DNA of 64,000 nt. Origin: Euonymus europaeus (Eukaryota > Streptophyta > Magnoliopsida > Celastrales > Celastraceae). The notes below the pieces were generated by a model. That model was given only the letters and a program-made list of their open reading frames with translations. It ran no database searches and was not told where the DNA came from. Below are positions 26,980 to 39,480 of the stretch, piece after piece. Every line of letters begins with the position of its first letter. The first letter of the stretch is position 1. A program made the position numbers and the translations under genes. The stretch lies in contig OY756957.1 in NCBI GenBank assembly GCA_963580455.1, positions 20,377,001 to 20,441,000 on the forward strand. Reading direction: 5' to 3'.

Positions 26980-29055
26980 TGTCACGCCCCGTTTCCGGAG
27001 ACGCGACTGGGTGCTCTCTCGGCACCCTTCCTAGGTCACTAGTGTGAACATCCGGGATCAACCGGAAATCCGGCGGCACCTCCCCGTATATCGGAGAGTG
27101 CCCACCTGCATCAGAAACGCAGCAACAACAACATCACACTAGCAACCTAGCAAACATAGGCCTCGGGCCTCAACCACACGCAATCCTGACCCTAGGCCTC
27201 AGGCCATCCACTACCAGCATGCACAAACTGATGGCATCACATATAAATCCACACACAGATTCATATAACATCAAATATAACCAAAAAACATCATCCACAT
27301 AAACATGCTAGCATCACCGTGCCAATGGTTATATTCTCACAACATAGATATTCTACATACACCCACGTGCATAGAGTATATCCCTAGCACCCCATCCTAC
27401 CCAGGGCCATCCATGTCACGTCCCGCTCACCGATCCGCACCACCGGTACTCGTACCAGTATCTCCTGTGAAAGGAAGAAAGTAAAGGAGTGAGCTAGAAG
27501 CTCAGTAGGGTAAAGAAGTAAACATCGATATAGGCAGAACCAAAAAGGAAGTAATGCATCAATATGTACCTACCACATGAACGTATACTCAACATTTCAT
27601 ATCAACATTTATCCGGATTAACCCTTTGGAGCATAACAACCACAATACCATTGCAACTCAATGTAATATTGCATGGGAGCAAGCTCACCACCACCAACCA
27701 CTCCTAGGATCATCCGGTTGCGTGAACCTATCACGCCCGCACCCCACAAGGCAAGTCACTCTTGACCCTACCCCTAGTGTGTTACCCCACATGGGGTTCA
27801 CATGACTCGGTGGTAACAACCTTCACCTTGCCATCCTCCCATGTGGCTTCCAAGAAACCTAAAGGTTCCCGAGTCCATACCCGAGTCCCCCATGCATCTC
27901 TAATGCATTATGACATGTCATGCCGAATAGATAAGTATATATGAATATCCTATATATCTTACATAACTACCATGATGCATGCTCGGAGAATTCACAATGT
28001 GTCCGTAAATGACGGAACACAAAATCGGGTCATGCAACATTCAATATCAAACAATAATCCACACAAGGCTCGTTTCCCCTTAGAAACAATTAAGGCGGAA
28101 ACACAAACACGGCGACCAATGAAGAATAGAAACTCTATTTAGGCAACAATATCGAATGATAAAAGAAAGGTTGGAAATCCCCTACCTCGTTCCGAGCCAA
28201 CTACACAAATTCTCAAATTTAGGATTTTAACCCTTGGTTCTCCCAACCTATCGATTCACATCAAATCGAACTCATATAATTAATCCAAAAATTCCATATT
28301 ATCATATCAATCACAATTTAATCAACAAAATCATAAACACTTACTTTCTCTCTCTAGAAATTCCTCTAAAACACCTTTATTCTTAGCCCAAACGATTCTT
28401 CACAACAAAATCACAATCAACCTACACATAGGTCTAAAATCAAGTCTAGAATAACATATCTAAACCATAGAGTCTAATTCTTAAAGAATCAAACGAATCT
28501 AGAAAAACCTAGAAATTCCAAAAACTATGAGAAACTTACCAAATCTCCAAAATCCACCTTGAATCTTCCTTGATAAGCTTCAAGAGTCACAAATCTTCAA
28601 TTCCCAAGCCAAACTTCAACCAAAAGCTCCTTCTCTCTCTTCTTCTCTCTCTCTTTCTCTCTCTAGTCGGGTGTTTCAAAAGCTGGAATAAGCTGAAATG
28701 TCTAAAACTGAGCCTAAAAACTGATTTCCCGATAGCCGTCCGGACGCCCTAAGTGGCCGTCCGGACGGATTACTGTTCCCGTAACCCACTGCCCTTCCTC
28801 TAGGCAAATCCGTCCGGACGGCCATTTTATCCGTCCGGACGGATTACTGTTCCCAGAACCCAGTTTTTCCTCAAATTTATTTTCCGTCTCGGTCCAAGCT
28901 TCGATTTGATATATTATGGGCCCGAAACGGACATGTATACTAAAAGTTATGACCCATTTACTGAACCAAGCTCAAAACTATTTTTCCATGATTCCGTACT
29001 TCACGGATCATCCGTATTTCAACTCAAAACTAAATTTTTGGGTCGGGATTTCACA
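26980..29055 (-). mobile_element. Solo LTR of the Tekay-like gypsy family in the satellite
   Basis: Begins TGTCACGCCCCG and ends GGGATTTCACA. It is flanked by the 5-bp direct repeat AAAAG (26975-26979 and 29056-29060), and the satellite resumes in register on the other side. The 2076-bp sequence is similar along its whole length to the LTRs at 41023, 47383 and 53748 but clearly more diverged. It has the same landmarks: a pyrimidine-rich CT tract at 28628-28665, repeated CCGTCCGGACGG palindromes at 28736-28842, and the conserved block gacatgtatactaaaagt near 28930. No internal region is present, so it is a solo LTR from recombination between the two LTRs of a former full element. Orientation is set by comparison with the coding strand of the elements at 41-56 kb. 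Confidence 0.93.
28736..28842. promoter_or_regulatory. Palindrome cluster CCGTCCGGACGG in the solo LTR
   Basis: Four copies or near copies of the 12-bp perfect palindrome CCGTCCGGACGG (some end in CGCC). Equivalent clusters lie at 42779-42980, 49142-49342, 55503-55703 and 59572-59733, in every LTR of this family. Placement a few hundred bases into the LTR, near a GA tract, suggests a U3 regulatory element, but this is inferred. Confidence 0.6.
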
Positions 29056-32000
29056 AAAAGATCCTCGAAGAAGAGAGTTAGCTAATTCCAAAACATCTTG
29101 GTTGTTCGGTGTGTGCCTTTTATTGTTATTTTATGTCACATTTTTCGAGTGTAGGCTTAGTAGATTCTTTCGTAGCCAAAAGTCCAATTTTTAATCCCAA
29201 ATAGGTAAAACCGTTAAAAGCTCCTCTAAGAAGAGAGTTGGGTAATTCCAAACCATCTAGGTTATTATGTGTATACTTTTTATTGATATTTTATGTCAAA
29301 CTTTATCAGTATAGGCTTCGTAGATTGTTTCATTGCCAAAAGACCGACTTTCATTCCCAAGTAGCCAAGCACATTAAAAGCTCCTCGAAGAAGAGAGTTA
29401 GCTAATTCCGAACCATCTTGGTTGTTCGGTGTGTGCCTTTTATTGTTATTTTATGTCAAATTTTTTTAGTATAGGCTTAGTAGATTCTTTCGTGGACAAA
29501 AATCCAATTTTTAATCCCAAATAGGTAAAACCGTTAAAAGCTCCTCGAAGAGGAGAGTTGGGTAATTCCAAACCATCTAGGTTGTTATGTGTATACTTTT
29601 TATTGATATTTTATGTCAAACTTTACTAGTATAGGCCTCGTAGATTGTTTCATTGCCAAAAGACCGATTTTCATTATCAAATAGGCAAAATCGTTAAGAG
29701 CAACTATGAGGAGAGAGTTGGGTAATTTTGAACCATCTAGCTTGTTCGGTGTATACATTTTATTGTTCTTTTATGTCAAATTTTTTGAGTATAGTCTTAG
29801 TAGATTGTTTCGTTGCCAAAAGATTAAGTTTCATTCTCAAATAGGCAAAACCATTAAAAGCTCATCTCATGAGAGAGTTGGCTCATTCTGAATTGTCTAG
29901 GTTGTTGAGTATACACTTTTTAAAATTATTTGATGTCAAATTTTACGAGTATAGGCTTCGTAGGTTGTTTCGTTGCCAAAAGATAAACTTTCGTTCTCAA
30001 ATAGACAAAATCGTTAAAAGCAACTATGAGGAGAGATTTGGGTAATTCCGAACCATCCAGGTTGTTCGGTTTGCACTTTTTATAGTTATTTATGTCAAAT
30101 TTTATGAGTATAAGCTTCGTAGATTGTTTTGTTGACAAAAGACCAACTTTCGTTCTCAAACAGGTAAAATCGTTAAAAGCTTCTCTAAGGAGAGAGTTCG
30201 GTAATTCTGAACCATCTAGGTTGTTCGGTTTACACTTTTTATAGTTATTTTATGTTAAATATTATGAGTGTAGGCTTTATAGGTTGTTTCGTTGCCAAAA
30301 GATCAACTTTCGTTCTCAAATAGGCAAAACCATTAAAGGCAACTTTGAGGAGAGAGTAAGGTAATTCCGAACCATCTAGGTTGTTCAGTGTATATTTTTT
30401 ATTGTTATTTTATGTCAAATTTTTCGAGTATAGGCTTAGTAGATTGTTTCGTTGACAAAAGATTAACTTTCAATCTCAAATAGGCAAAACCATTAAAAGC
30501 TCCTCTAATGAGAGAGTTGGCTTATTCCGAACCATCTAGGTTATTCAATGTACACTTTTTAAAATTATTTTATGTCAAATTTTACGAGTTTAGACTTCAT
30601 AGTTTCCTTCGTTGCCAAAGATCAACTTTCATTCTCAAATAGGTAAAATTGTTAAAAGGAACTCAGAGGAGAAAATTGGATAATTTTGAACCATCTAGCT
30701 TGTTCGGTGTATACATTTTACTCTTATTTTATGTCAAATTTTACGAGTATAGGCTTCGTAGGTTGTTTCGTTGCCGATAGATCAACTTTTGTTCTCAAAT
30801 AGGCAAAGCCATTAAAAGCAACTCTGAGGAGAGAGTAAGGTAATTCCGAACCATCTAGGTTGTTCGGTGTATACTTTTTATTGTTATTTTATGTCAAATT
30901 TTTGGAGTATAGGCTTTGTAGATTGTTTCGTTGACAAAAGATTAACTTTCATTCTCAAATAGGCAAAACCGTTAAAAGCTCCTCTGATGAGAGAGTTGAC
31001 TTATTCTGAACCGTCTAGGTTGTTCAGTGTACACTTTTTAAAATTATTTTATGTCAAATTTTTGGAGTTTAGGCTTCATAGTTTCTTTCGTTGCCAAAGA
31101 TCAACTTTCATTCTCAAATAGGCAAAATCGATAAAAACAACTCAGTGGAGAAAGTTGGATAATTCCGAACCATCTAGCTTGTTCAGTGTATACATTTTAC
31201 TCTTATTTTATGTCAAATTTTACGAGTATAGGCTTCGTAGGTTGTTTCGTTGCCGTTAGATCAACTTTCGTTCTCAAATAGGCAAAATCGTTGAAAGCAA
31301 GTCTGAGGAGAGAGTTGGCTAATTCCGAACCATCTAGCTTGTTCGGTGTATACATTTTATTTGTTATTTTATGTCCAATTTTTTGAGTATAGGCTTAGTA
31401 GATTGTTTCGTTGCCAAAAGACCAACTTTCATTCTCAAATAGGCAAAATCGTTAAAAGCTCCTATAATGGGAGAGTTGGTTTATTCTGAACCATCTAGGT
31501 TCTTCAGTGTACACATTTTAAAGTTATTTTATGTCAAATTTTAGGTGTATAGGCTTCGTAGATTATTTCGTTGTGAAAAAACTAACTTTCGTTCCCAAAT
31601 AGGGAAAACTGTTAAAAGCAACTCTAAGGAGAGAGTTGCGAAATTCTAAACCATCTAGGTTGTTCGGTGTATACTTTATATTGTCATTTTAAGAAATTTT
31701 TCGAGTATAGGCTTAGTTCATTTTTTCGTTGTCAAAATACCAGCATCTCGAATATGCAAAACCATTAAAAGCTCCTTTAATGAGAGAGTTGGCTTATTCC
31801 GGACCATCTAGGTTATTCTGTGTATACTTTTTATTGTTATTTTATGTCAAATTTTTCGAGTACAGGCTTAGTACATTGTTTTGTTGCCAAAATACCAACT
31901 TTCGTTCTCAAATAGGCAAAACCGTTAAAAGCTCCTCTAATGAGAGAGTTGGCTTATTCCAAACCGTCTAGGTTGTTCGCTGTACATTTTTTAAAGTTAT

Positions 32001-34792
32001 TTTATATCAAATTTTATGAGTATAGGCTTCGTAGATTGTTTCGCTGTCAAAAGACCAACCTTTCGTTGTCAAATAGGCAAAACCATTAAAAGCTTCTCTA
32101 AGGACAAAGTTGGGTTATATTGAACCAACTAGGTTGTTCATGGTACACTTTTTATCGTTATTTTATGTCAAATTTTACGAGTATAAGCTATGTAGATTGT
32201 TTGGCTGCCAAAAAACTTTCTTTCTCAAATAAGCAAAACCGTTAAAAGCAACTCTAAGGAGAGAGTTAGGTAATTCCAAACCATCTAGGTTTTCAGGTGT
32301 AGACTTCGTAGATTGTTTCGTTGTCAAAAGACCAACTTTTCGTTCTCAAATAAGAAAAACCATTAAAAAGTCCTCTAAAGAGAGAGTTGGGTAATTCTGA
32401 ACCATCTAGGTTGTTCGGTTTATACTTTTTATTGTTATTTTATGTCAAAATTTTCAAGTATAGTCTTCGTAGATTGTTTCGTTGCTAAAAGACCAACTTT
32501 CATTCTCAAATAGGAAAAACCTTTAAAAGTTCATCTCAGAAGAGAGTTGGGTAATTCCGAACCATCTAGGTTGTTCATTGAACAGTTTTTATAGTTATTT
32601 TATTTCAAATTTTATGAGTATAGTCTTCGTAGATTGTTTCGCTGCCAAAAGAAAAACTTTCGTTCTCAATTGGACAATAGGGTAAAAAGCTCCTCCTTCG
32701 AAAGACATGAGCAATTCCAAACACATAAAGCTTGTCGGTCTAGACTTTTCATTGGTATTTTATGTAAAATATTACGATTATAGGCTTCGTAGATTGTTTT
32801 GTTGCCAAAAGATCAACTTTCGATCTCAAATAAGCAAAACCGTTAAAAGCTCCTCTAAGGAGAGAGTTGGGTAATTCTTAACCATCTAGGTTGTTCATTA
32901 TATACTTTTTATTGTTATTTTATGTCAAAATTTTGATTACAGGCGTCGTAGATTGTTTCATGCTGAAAGATCAACTTTCCTTCTGAAAAATCCGTTAAAA
33001 GCTCCTTTAAGAAAAGAGTTGCGTAATTTCGAACCATCGAGGTTGTTTGTTGAATAGTCTTCATACTTATTTTATGCTAAATTTTTCGAGTAGAGGCTTT
33101 GTTTATTGTTTCGTTGCCAAAAGACCAACTTTCGCTGTTAAATAGGCAAAATCGTTAAAAGCTCCTCTAAGGAGAGAGATGGGTAATTCCAAACATTCAA
33201 GGTTGTTTGGTGAACACTTTTTACTGTTATTTTGTATCAAATTTTGTGAGTATAGGCTTTGTAGATTGTTTCGTTGCCAAAAGACCAACTTTCGTTCTCA
33301 ATTGGAAAATAGGGTAAAAAGCTCCTCTTTCGAGAGACTTGTGCAATTCAGAACACACAAAGCTTGTCGCCCTAGAATTTTCATTGGTATTTAATGTAAA
33401 ATATTACGAGTATAGGCTTCGTAGATTGTTTCATAGCCAAAATACCAACTTTCGTTCTCAAATAAGCAAAATCCTTTAAAGCTCATTTAAGGAGAGAGTT
33501 GGGTAATTTTGAACCATCTAGGTTGTGCGGTTTACACTTTTTATTGTTACTTGACATCAAATTTTACGAGTATAGCCTTCGTAGATTGTTTCGTTGCCAA
33601 AAGACCAACTTTCATTCTCAAACAGGCAAAACAGTTAAAAGCACCTCTAAGAAGAGAGTTTGGTAATTCCAAACCAAACCATCTAGATTATTCGGTGTAC
33701 ACTTTTTATTGTTATTTATGTCAAATTTTACGAGTACAAGCTTTGTAGATTTTTTCGTTGCCAAAAGTCCAAATTTCGTTCTCAGATAAGCAAAATCATT
33801 AAAAGCTCATATAAGGAGAGAGTTGTGTAATTCCGAAACATCTAGATTAATCGGTGTCCACTTTATTGTTATTTTAGGTTGAATTTTACGAGTATGGGCT
33901 TATTGGATTGTTTCGTTGCCAAAAGACCAACTTTTGTATCCAAATAGGCAAAACCGCTAAAAGCTCTTCCAAGGAGAGAGTTGGGAAATTCCGAACCATC
34001 TAGTTTGTTAAGTGTATACCTTTTATTGTTACTTTTGTAAAATTTTATGAGTTTAGGCTTTGTAGATTGATTCGTTGCAAACAGACAAATTTTCGTTCCC
34101 AAATAGGTAAAACCGTTAAAAGCTCCTCTAATGAAGGAGTTGGGTAATTCCGAACATTCTAGATTGTTCGGTGTACACTTTTTATTGTTGTTTTATGTTG
34201 AATTTTATTAGTATAGGCTTCGTAGATTTTTTCGTTGCCAAAAGACCATGTTTCATTCTCAAAGAGGCAAAATCGTTAAAATCTCCTCTAAGAAAAGAGT
34301 TCGGTAATTCCGAACCATCAAGGTTGTTTGGTGTATACTTTTTATTGTTATTTTATGTCAAATTTTATGAGTATAGGCTTTGTAAACTATTTCATTGCCA
34401 AAAGATCAACTTTCGTTCTCAAATAAGCAAACCCGTTAAAAACTCATATAAGGAGAGAGTTGGGTAATTCCGAAACATCTAGATTGTTCGGTGTCCACTT
34501 TATTGTTATTTTATGTCGATTTTTACAAGTATGGGCTTTGCAGATTGTTTCGTTGTCAAATGACCAACTTTTGTATCCAAATAGGCAAAATCATAAAAAG
34601 CTCCTCTAACGAGAGAGTTGGAAAATTCCGAACCATCTAGGTTGTTCAGTGTATACCTTTTATTGTTAGTTTATGTGAAATTTTACGAGTTTAGGCTTCA
34701 CTTATTGTTTCGTTGCGAAAAGACAAATTTCCGTTTCCAAATAGGGAAAACCTTTAAAAGCTCTTCTAAGAAGGGAATTGGGTAATGCCGAA
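29056..34792. repeat. Satellite array, block B
   Basis: Continuation of the same 160-bp satellite, same orientation, after the solo LTR at 26980-29055; the first five bases are the right copy of that LTR's target duplication. It contains the end of the dimeric higher-order repeat (to about 29640) and a trimeric one (about 30300-31260). From about 32660 a more divergent monomer subtype appears, recognisable by the words tagggtaaaaagctcct and gcaattc followed by aacacaca, near 32690 and 33315. Confidence 0.96.
30300..31260. repeat. Trimeric higher-order repeat (2 units of about 479 bp)
   Basis: The marker gagagtaagg occurs at about 30352 and 30831 (479 bp apart). The marker catagttt followed by ctttcg or ccttcg occurs near 30597 and 31077 (480 bp apart). 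Between them both units carry the same three monomer types in order: one with attgttattttatgtc, one with ttaaaattattttatg, and one with tagcttgttc plus tactcttattttatg. A partial third unit may lie on the left, around 29697-30000. Confidence 0.85.
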
Positions 34793-36313
34793 TGATAAGT
34801 GCCAGAATATACGTTTTTAAAGTGATAAAATACTACCAAAGCAATGCCAATAAATTGTCCATAAAACTGAATTTTCAAGATTATTGTACTTAAGATCTTC
34901 CTGGATATTTTGCAGGTTAAGAGGTAGTAAGAGCTGTCGGAATGAGATTTGATCTTCAGTAAATTTTTAGAGGACACTTCAAGCTTTTCAGGAAGTGCTG
35001 GTTCACAAAAATCAGAGTTCGTTTGGGCCTCTAAAGGTTGCCTCAAAGTCAAGTTTGGAAGTTATATCCGAAGCAGAATTTCTGTTTGCAGACCATACCT
35101 TTAGAAGCCCATAACTTGAGTGTATGATGTCCAAATTGAGTGATTGAAACGCCCATGATTATCTAAACATTTGTATCTACAATATTGATGAAGGGTTTGA
35201 GTTCATAATAGGCTTTTTTTAGGCCCAGAATGCAGTTACAAGATTAGTGTGTAATTGGAAGTTGATGTCATTGATGATACCATTTCCATTCAAAGAGTGG
35301 ACAATCCACCACACGAATTTGATGGACAATCCACCACCAAAATATGGCACTAACTCCTCCACTATGTGCTCATTTTCTCTATAAATAGAGAGGAGAAGGA
35401 GTAGAAGAGGGAGCTTGGAGAAGGGTGGAAGCAAAAAGAGGAGAAGGAAAAGAAGAAAACAAGACTTGTGTTTGTAATTATGTTTTTATGTTTCATGTTT
35501 TATTTGGTTATGTATAACTAAACTCTTGTTAGTTAGGGCTTGTCTTGAAGCCCTAAGCATGCTTTCAATTTTATAAGTTGTGTGGATTTCAATTTCTACA
35601 AACATGATGATTTTGATTTTTCCATGTTATGTGAGTTCTAGTATTGTGTTTCTTTGAGTAGCCAACTTTGAAACATGTATTAGAATTAATTGTTGTAGAA
35701 CATGGTCAATTGCCTTGTTGAATATGTTCTCTCTTGCAACATATAATTCAGTTGAAAATGAATTATGAAAAATTAATTCTTGAATACCTAAGTACAAATA
35801 CCATGTATTAGAATTCTTGTGACATCCATATTCTCTTTGCTCTTATTGGATTCTTGATTGTTGATTGAAGCAGACGCCATGCTAGATTTCGATTAAGACT
35901 ACACGTAATGAGGTAGACGCCATATGCTTTACATGCAATTAAGAGAGAATCATACAACTTGAGTTTGGCCATGACCTTGTTGTGAATGTTGTCATCATAT
36001 GCTTGTTAAAATTGTTAGTCAATTATTTCTTATAAATTGTTTGAATGTTTTGTGGTGGACAGTGAGTCTTAGCTATTGTTTTCTTTAAAATCAATTCTCA
36101 TTCTTGTTCTCAACATCAATTTCTTTGTCTTAATTTTTATCTATTACAAGATTTAATCCCCCTTTTCCCCCTTTTATAATTGTATCAATTATATTCAAGT
36201 GTTAGATTGTATATCTATTAGCATCATTCCTTGTGGGATCGACTCTTACTTGTTCACTATATATTAATTGTACATTTGTAAGTATATTTTAAATTGTTAC
36301 TAACGACATAACA
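34793..36313 (+). mobile_element. Solo LTR, probable Tat/Ogre-like gypsy
   Basis: A 1521-bp insertion in the satellite, beginning TGATAAGTGCC and ending ACGACATAACA, with the 5-bp direct repeat CCGAA on both sides (34788-34792 and 36314-36318). TG...CA ends plus a 5-bp duplication and no coding capacity identify a solo LTR. A TATA box at 35380 sets the orientation as plus. The segment cttgtgggatcgactctta near 36230 resembles words I associate with the 3' part of Tat/Ogre-type LTRs; this lineage call is from memory and moderate. It shares no recognisable sequence with the other LTR family in the window. Confidence 0.85.
35379..35388 (+). promoter_or_regulatory. TATA box in the 34.8-kb solo LTR
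   Basis: The word CTATAAATAG fits the plant TATA consensus and lies about 590 bp into the LTR. A purine-rich stretch (agaggagaaggag) follows, typical of a transcribed LTR leader. Transcription would be expected to start around 35410. It is inferred from sequence alone. Confidence 0.6.
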
Positions 36314-39300
36314 CCGAAGATTCTAGGTTGTTCGGCATACACTTTTTATTGTTATTTTATGTTAAATTTTATGATTATTGGATTCGTAGATTGTTTTGTT
36401 GCCAAAAGACCAACTTTTGTTCTCAAAGAGGTACAATCGTTAAAAGCTCCTCTAAGAAGAGAGTTCAGGAATTTTGAACCATCTAGGCTGTTCAGTGTAT
36501 AATTTTTATTGTTATTTTATTTCAAAATTTTTGAGCATAGTCTTCGTAGATTGTTTCGGTACTAAAGGACCAACTTTCGTTCTGAAATAGGAAAAACTAT
36601 CATAACCTCCTCTAAGAAGAGAGTTGGGTAATTCTGATCTATCTTGGTTGTTCACTGAACACTTTTTATAGTTATTTTATATCAAATTTTACGAGTATAG
36701 ACTTCGTTTATTGATTCGTTGCCAAAAGATCAACTTTCGTCGTCAAATAGGTAAAACCATTAAAAGCTCCTCTAAGGAGAGAGCTGGGTAATTCCGAACC
36801 TTCAAGGTTGTTCGGTGAACACTTTTATTGTCATTTTGTCAATTTTTATGAGTATAGACTTCGTAGATTGTTTCCTTGCCAAAAGACTAACTTTGTTTCT
36901 CAATTGGAAAATAGGGTAAAATGCTCCTCTTTCGAGATACTTGAGCAATTCCCAACACACAAAGCTTGTTGGTCTATACTTTTCATTGCTATTTTATGTA
37001 AAATATTATGAGTATAGGCCTCGCAGTTTGTTTCATTGCCAAAAGACCAACTTTCGTTCTCAAATAAGCAAAACCATTAAAAGTTCCTCTAAGGAGAGAG
37101 TTCGGTAATTCCAAACCATCTAGGTTGTGCGGTTTACACTTTTTATAGTTATTTGATGTCAAATTTTACGAGTAAAGGCTTCGTAGATTCTTTCATTACC
37201 AAAAGATCAACTTTCGTTCTCAAATAGCCAAATCGTTAAAAGCTCCTCTATGAAGAGAGTTCAATAATTCCGAACCATCTAGTTTGTTCGGTTTATACTT
37301 TTTATTGTTATTTTATATCAAATTTTACGAGTATAGGCTTCGTAGATTGTTTCGTTGCCAAAAGACCAACTTTCATTCTACAATAATAAAAACCGTTAAA
37401 AGCTTCTCTAAGGAGAGAGTTCGGTAATTCCGAACCTTCTTGTTTGTTTGGTGTACAATTTTTATTGTTATTTTGCATCAAATTTTACGAGTATAGGCTT
37501 CGTAGTTTGTTTCGCTGCCAAAAGATCAACTTTCATTCTCAAATAAGCAAAATCGTTAAGAGCTCATCTGAGGAGAGAGGATAATTCCGAACCATCAACG
37601 TTGTTCGATGTATACTTTTTATTGTTATTTTATGTCAAAATTTTATGAGTATTGGCCTCGTAGATTGTTTCGCTATCAAAAGACCAACTTTTGTGTCCCA
37701 AATAGTCAAAACAGTTCAAAGCTTTTCCAAGGAGAGAGTTCGGTATTTCCGAACCATCTAGGTTGTTGAGTATATCCTTTTTATTGTTACTTTATGTGAA
37801 ATTTTACAAGTTTAGGCTTCGTAGATTGTTTTGTTGAGAAATGACTAATTTTTGTTCTCAAATAGGTAAAATTGTTAAAAACTCCTCTAAGGAGGCGGTA
37901 GGGTAATTTTGAACATTCTAGGTTATTCGGTGTACACTTTTTATTGTTATTTTATGTCAAATTTAATAAGTATAGGCTTCGTAGATTGTTTCGTTGCAAA
38001 AGACCAACTTTTCGTTCTCAAATAGGAAAAACCTTTAAAAGATCCTCTAAGGAGAGAGTTGAGTAATTCTGAACCATCTAGCTTGTTTAGTGTATTCTTT
38101 TTATTTTTATTTTAGGTCAAAATTTTTGAGTATAGTCTTCGTAGATTATTTCGTTGCTAAAAGACCAACTTTCATTCTTAAATAGGAAAAATCGTTAAAA
38201 GTTCATCTCGGAAGAGAGTTGGGTAATTCCAAACCATCTAGGTTGTTCACTGAATAGTTTTTTGTTATTTTATTTCAAATTTTATGAGTATATGCTTCGT
38301 AGATTGTTTCGTTGCCAAAAGACCGACTTTCATTCTCAAATGGACAATAGGATAAAAAGCTCCTCTTTTGAGAGACTTGTGCAATTCCGAACACACATAG
38401 CTTGTCGCCTTAGACTTTTCATTGGTATTTTATGTAAAATATGACAAGTATAGGCTTCCGAGATTGTTTTGTCGCCAAAATATCAACTTTTGTTCTCAAA
38501 TAAGCAAAACCGTTAAAAGCTTTTATAAGAAGAGAGTTGGGTAATTCCGAACCATCTAGGTTGTGCGGTTTATACTTTTTATAGTTATTTGACATTAAAT
38601 TTGACGAGTATAGTCTTCGTAGATTGTTTCGTTGCCAAAAGACAAATTTTCGTTATCAAATAGACAAAACAATTAAAAACACCTCTAAGAAGAGAGTTTG
38701 GTAATTCCGAACCATCTAGGTTGTTCGGTGTACACTTTTTATCGTTATTTTATGTCAAAATTTACGAGTATAGGCTTTGTAGATGGTTTCATTGGCAAAA
38801 AACCAAATTTTGTTCTCAAATAAGCAAAACCATTAAAAGCTCATCTAAGGAGAGAGTTGCGTAATTCCGAAACATCTAGCATGTTCGGTGTATACATTTT
38901 ATTGTTATTTTATGTGAAAGTTTACAAGTTTAGGCTTCGTAGATTATTTCATTTCGAAAAGATGAATTTTCATTCCCAAATAGGCAAAACTAATAAAAGC
39001 TCCTCTAAGGAGGGAGTTGGGTAATTCCGAAGATTCTAGTTTGCTCGGTGTACACTTTTTATTGTTATTTTATGTTAAATTTTATGAGTGTAGGCTTCGT
39101 AGATTGTTTCGTTGTCAAAAGACCAACTTTTCGTTTTTAAATAGGAAAAACTGTTAAAAGCTCCTCTAAGGAGAGAGTTGGGTTATTCTGAACCATCTAG
39201 GTTGTTCAGTGTATACTTTTTATTGTTATTTTAGGTCAAAATTTATGAGTATAGTCTTCGTAGATTGTTTCATTGCTAAAAGACCAACTTTTCGTTCTCA

Positions 39301-39480
39301 AATAGGAAAAACTATTAAAAGTTTATCTCAGAAGAGAGTTCGGTAATTTCGAACCATTTAGGTTTTTCACTGAACAATTTTTATAGTTATTTTATTTCAA
39401 ATTTTATGAGTTTAGGTTTCGTAGATTGTTTCGTTGCCAAAAGACAAACTTTCGTACTCAATTGGACATTAGGGTAAAAA
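36314..39480. repeat. Satellite array, block C (right end)
   Basis: Third stretch of the same array, about 20 monomers, after the solo LTR at 34793-36313. The divergent subtype seen in block B recurs near 36910 and 38345. The array stops abruptly inside another monomer of that subtype at about 39480, right after the word gggtaaaaa, and unrelated LTR-like sequence follows. No target duplication was found at this edge. Confidence 0.95.

Larger units (their letters stand above)
26435..29640. repeat. Dimeric higher-order repeat (4 units of about 320 bp) split by a solo LTR
   Basis: One monomer type carries ctttcgtagccaaaa with atttttaatc; the other carries tgttatgtgtatac or tgttatctgtatac with ctttaccag or ctttactag, followed by a third word pair catcttggttgttcggtgtgtgcc. 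The first marker lies at about 26450, 26768, 29168 and 29487. The steps are 318, about 325 (after subtracting the inserted LTR and its 5-bp duplication) and 319 bp, which is two monomers. The solo LTR at 26980-29055 sits within the second-to-third unit. Confidence 0.85.

Noticed and set aside
1..39480. CRISPR array
   Set aside because: The repeats are contiguous 160-bp monomers without unique spacers, and the context is a plant genome.
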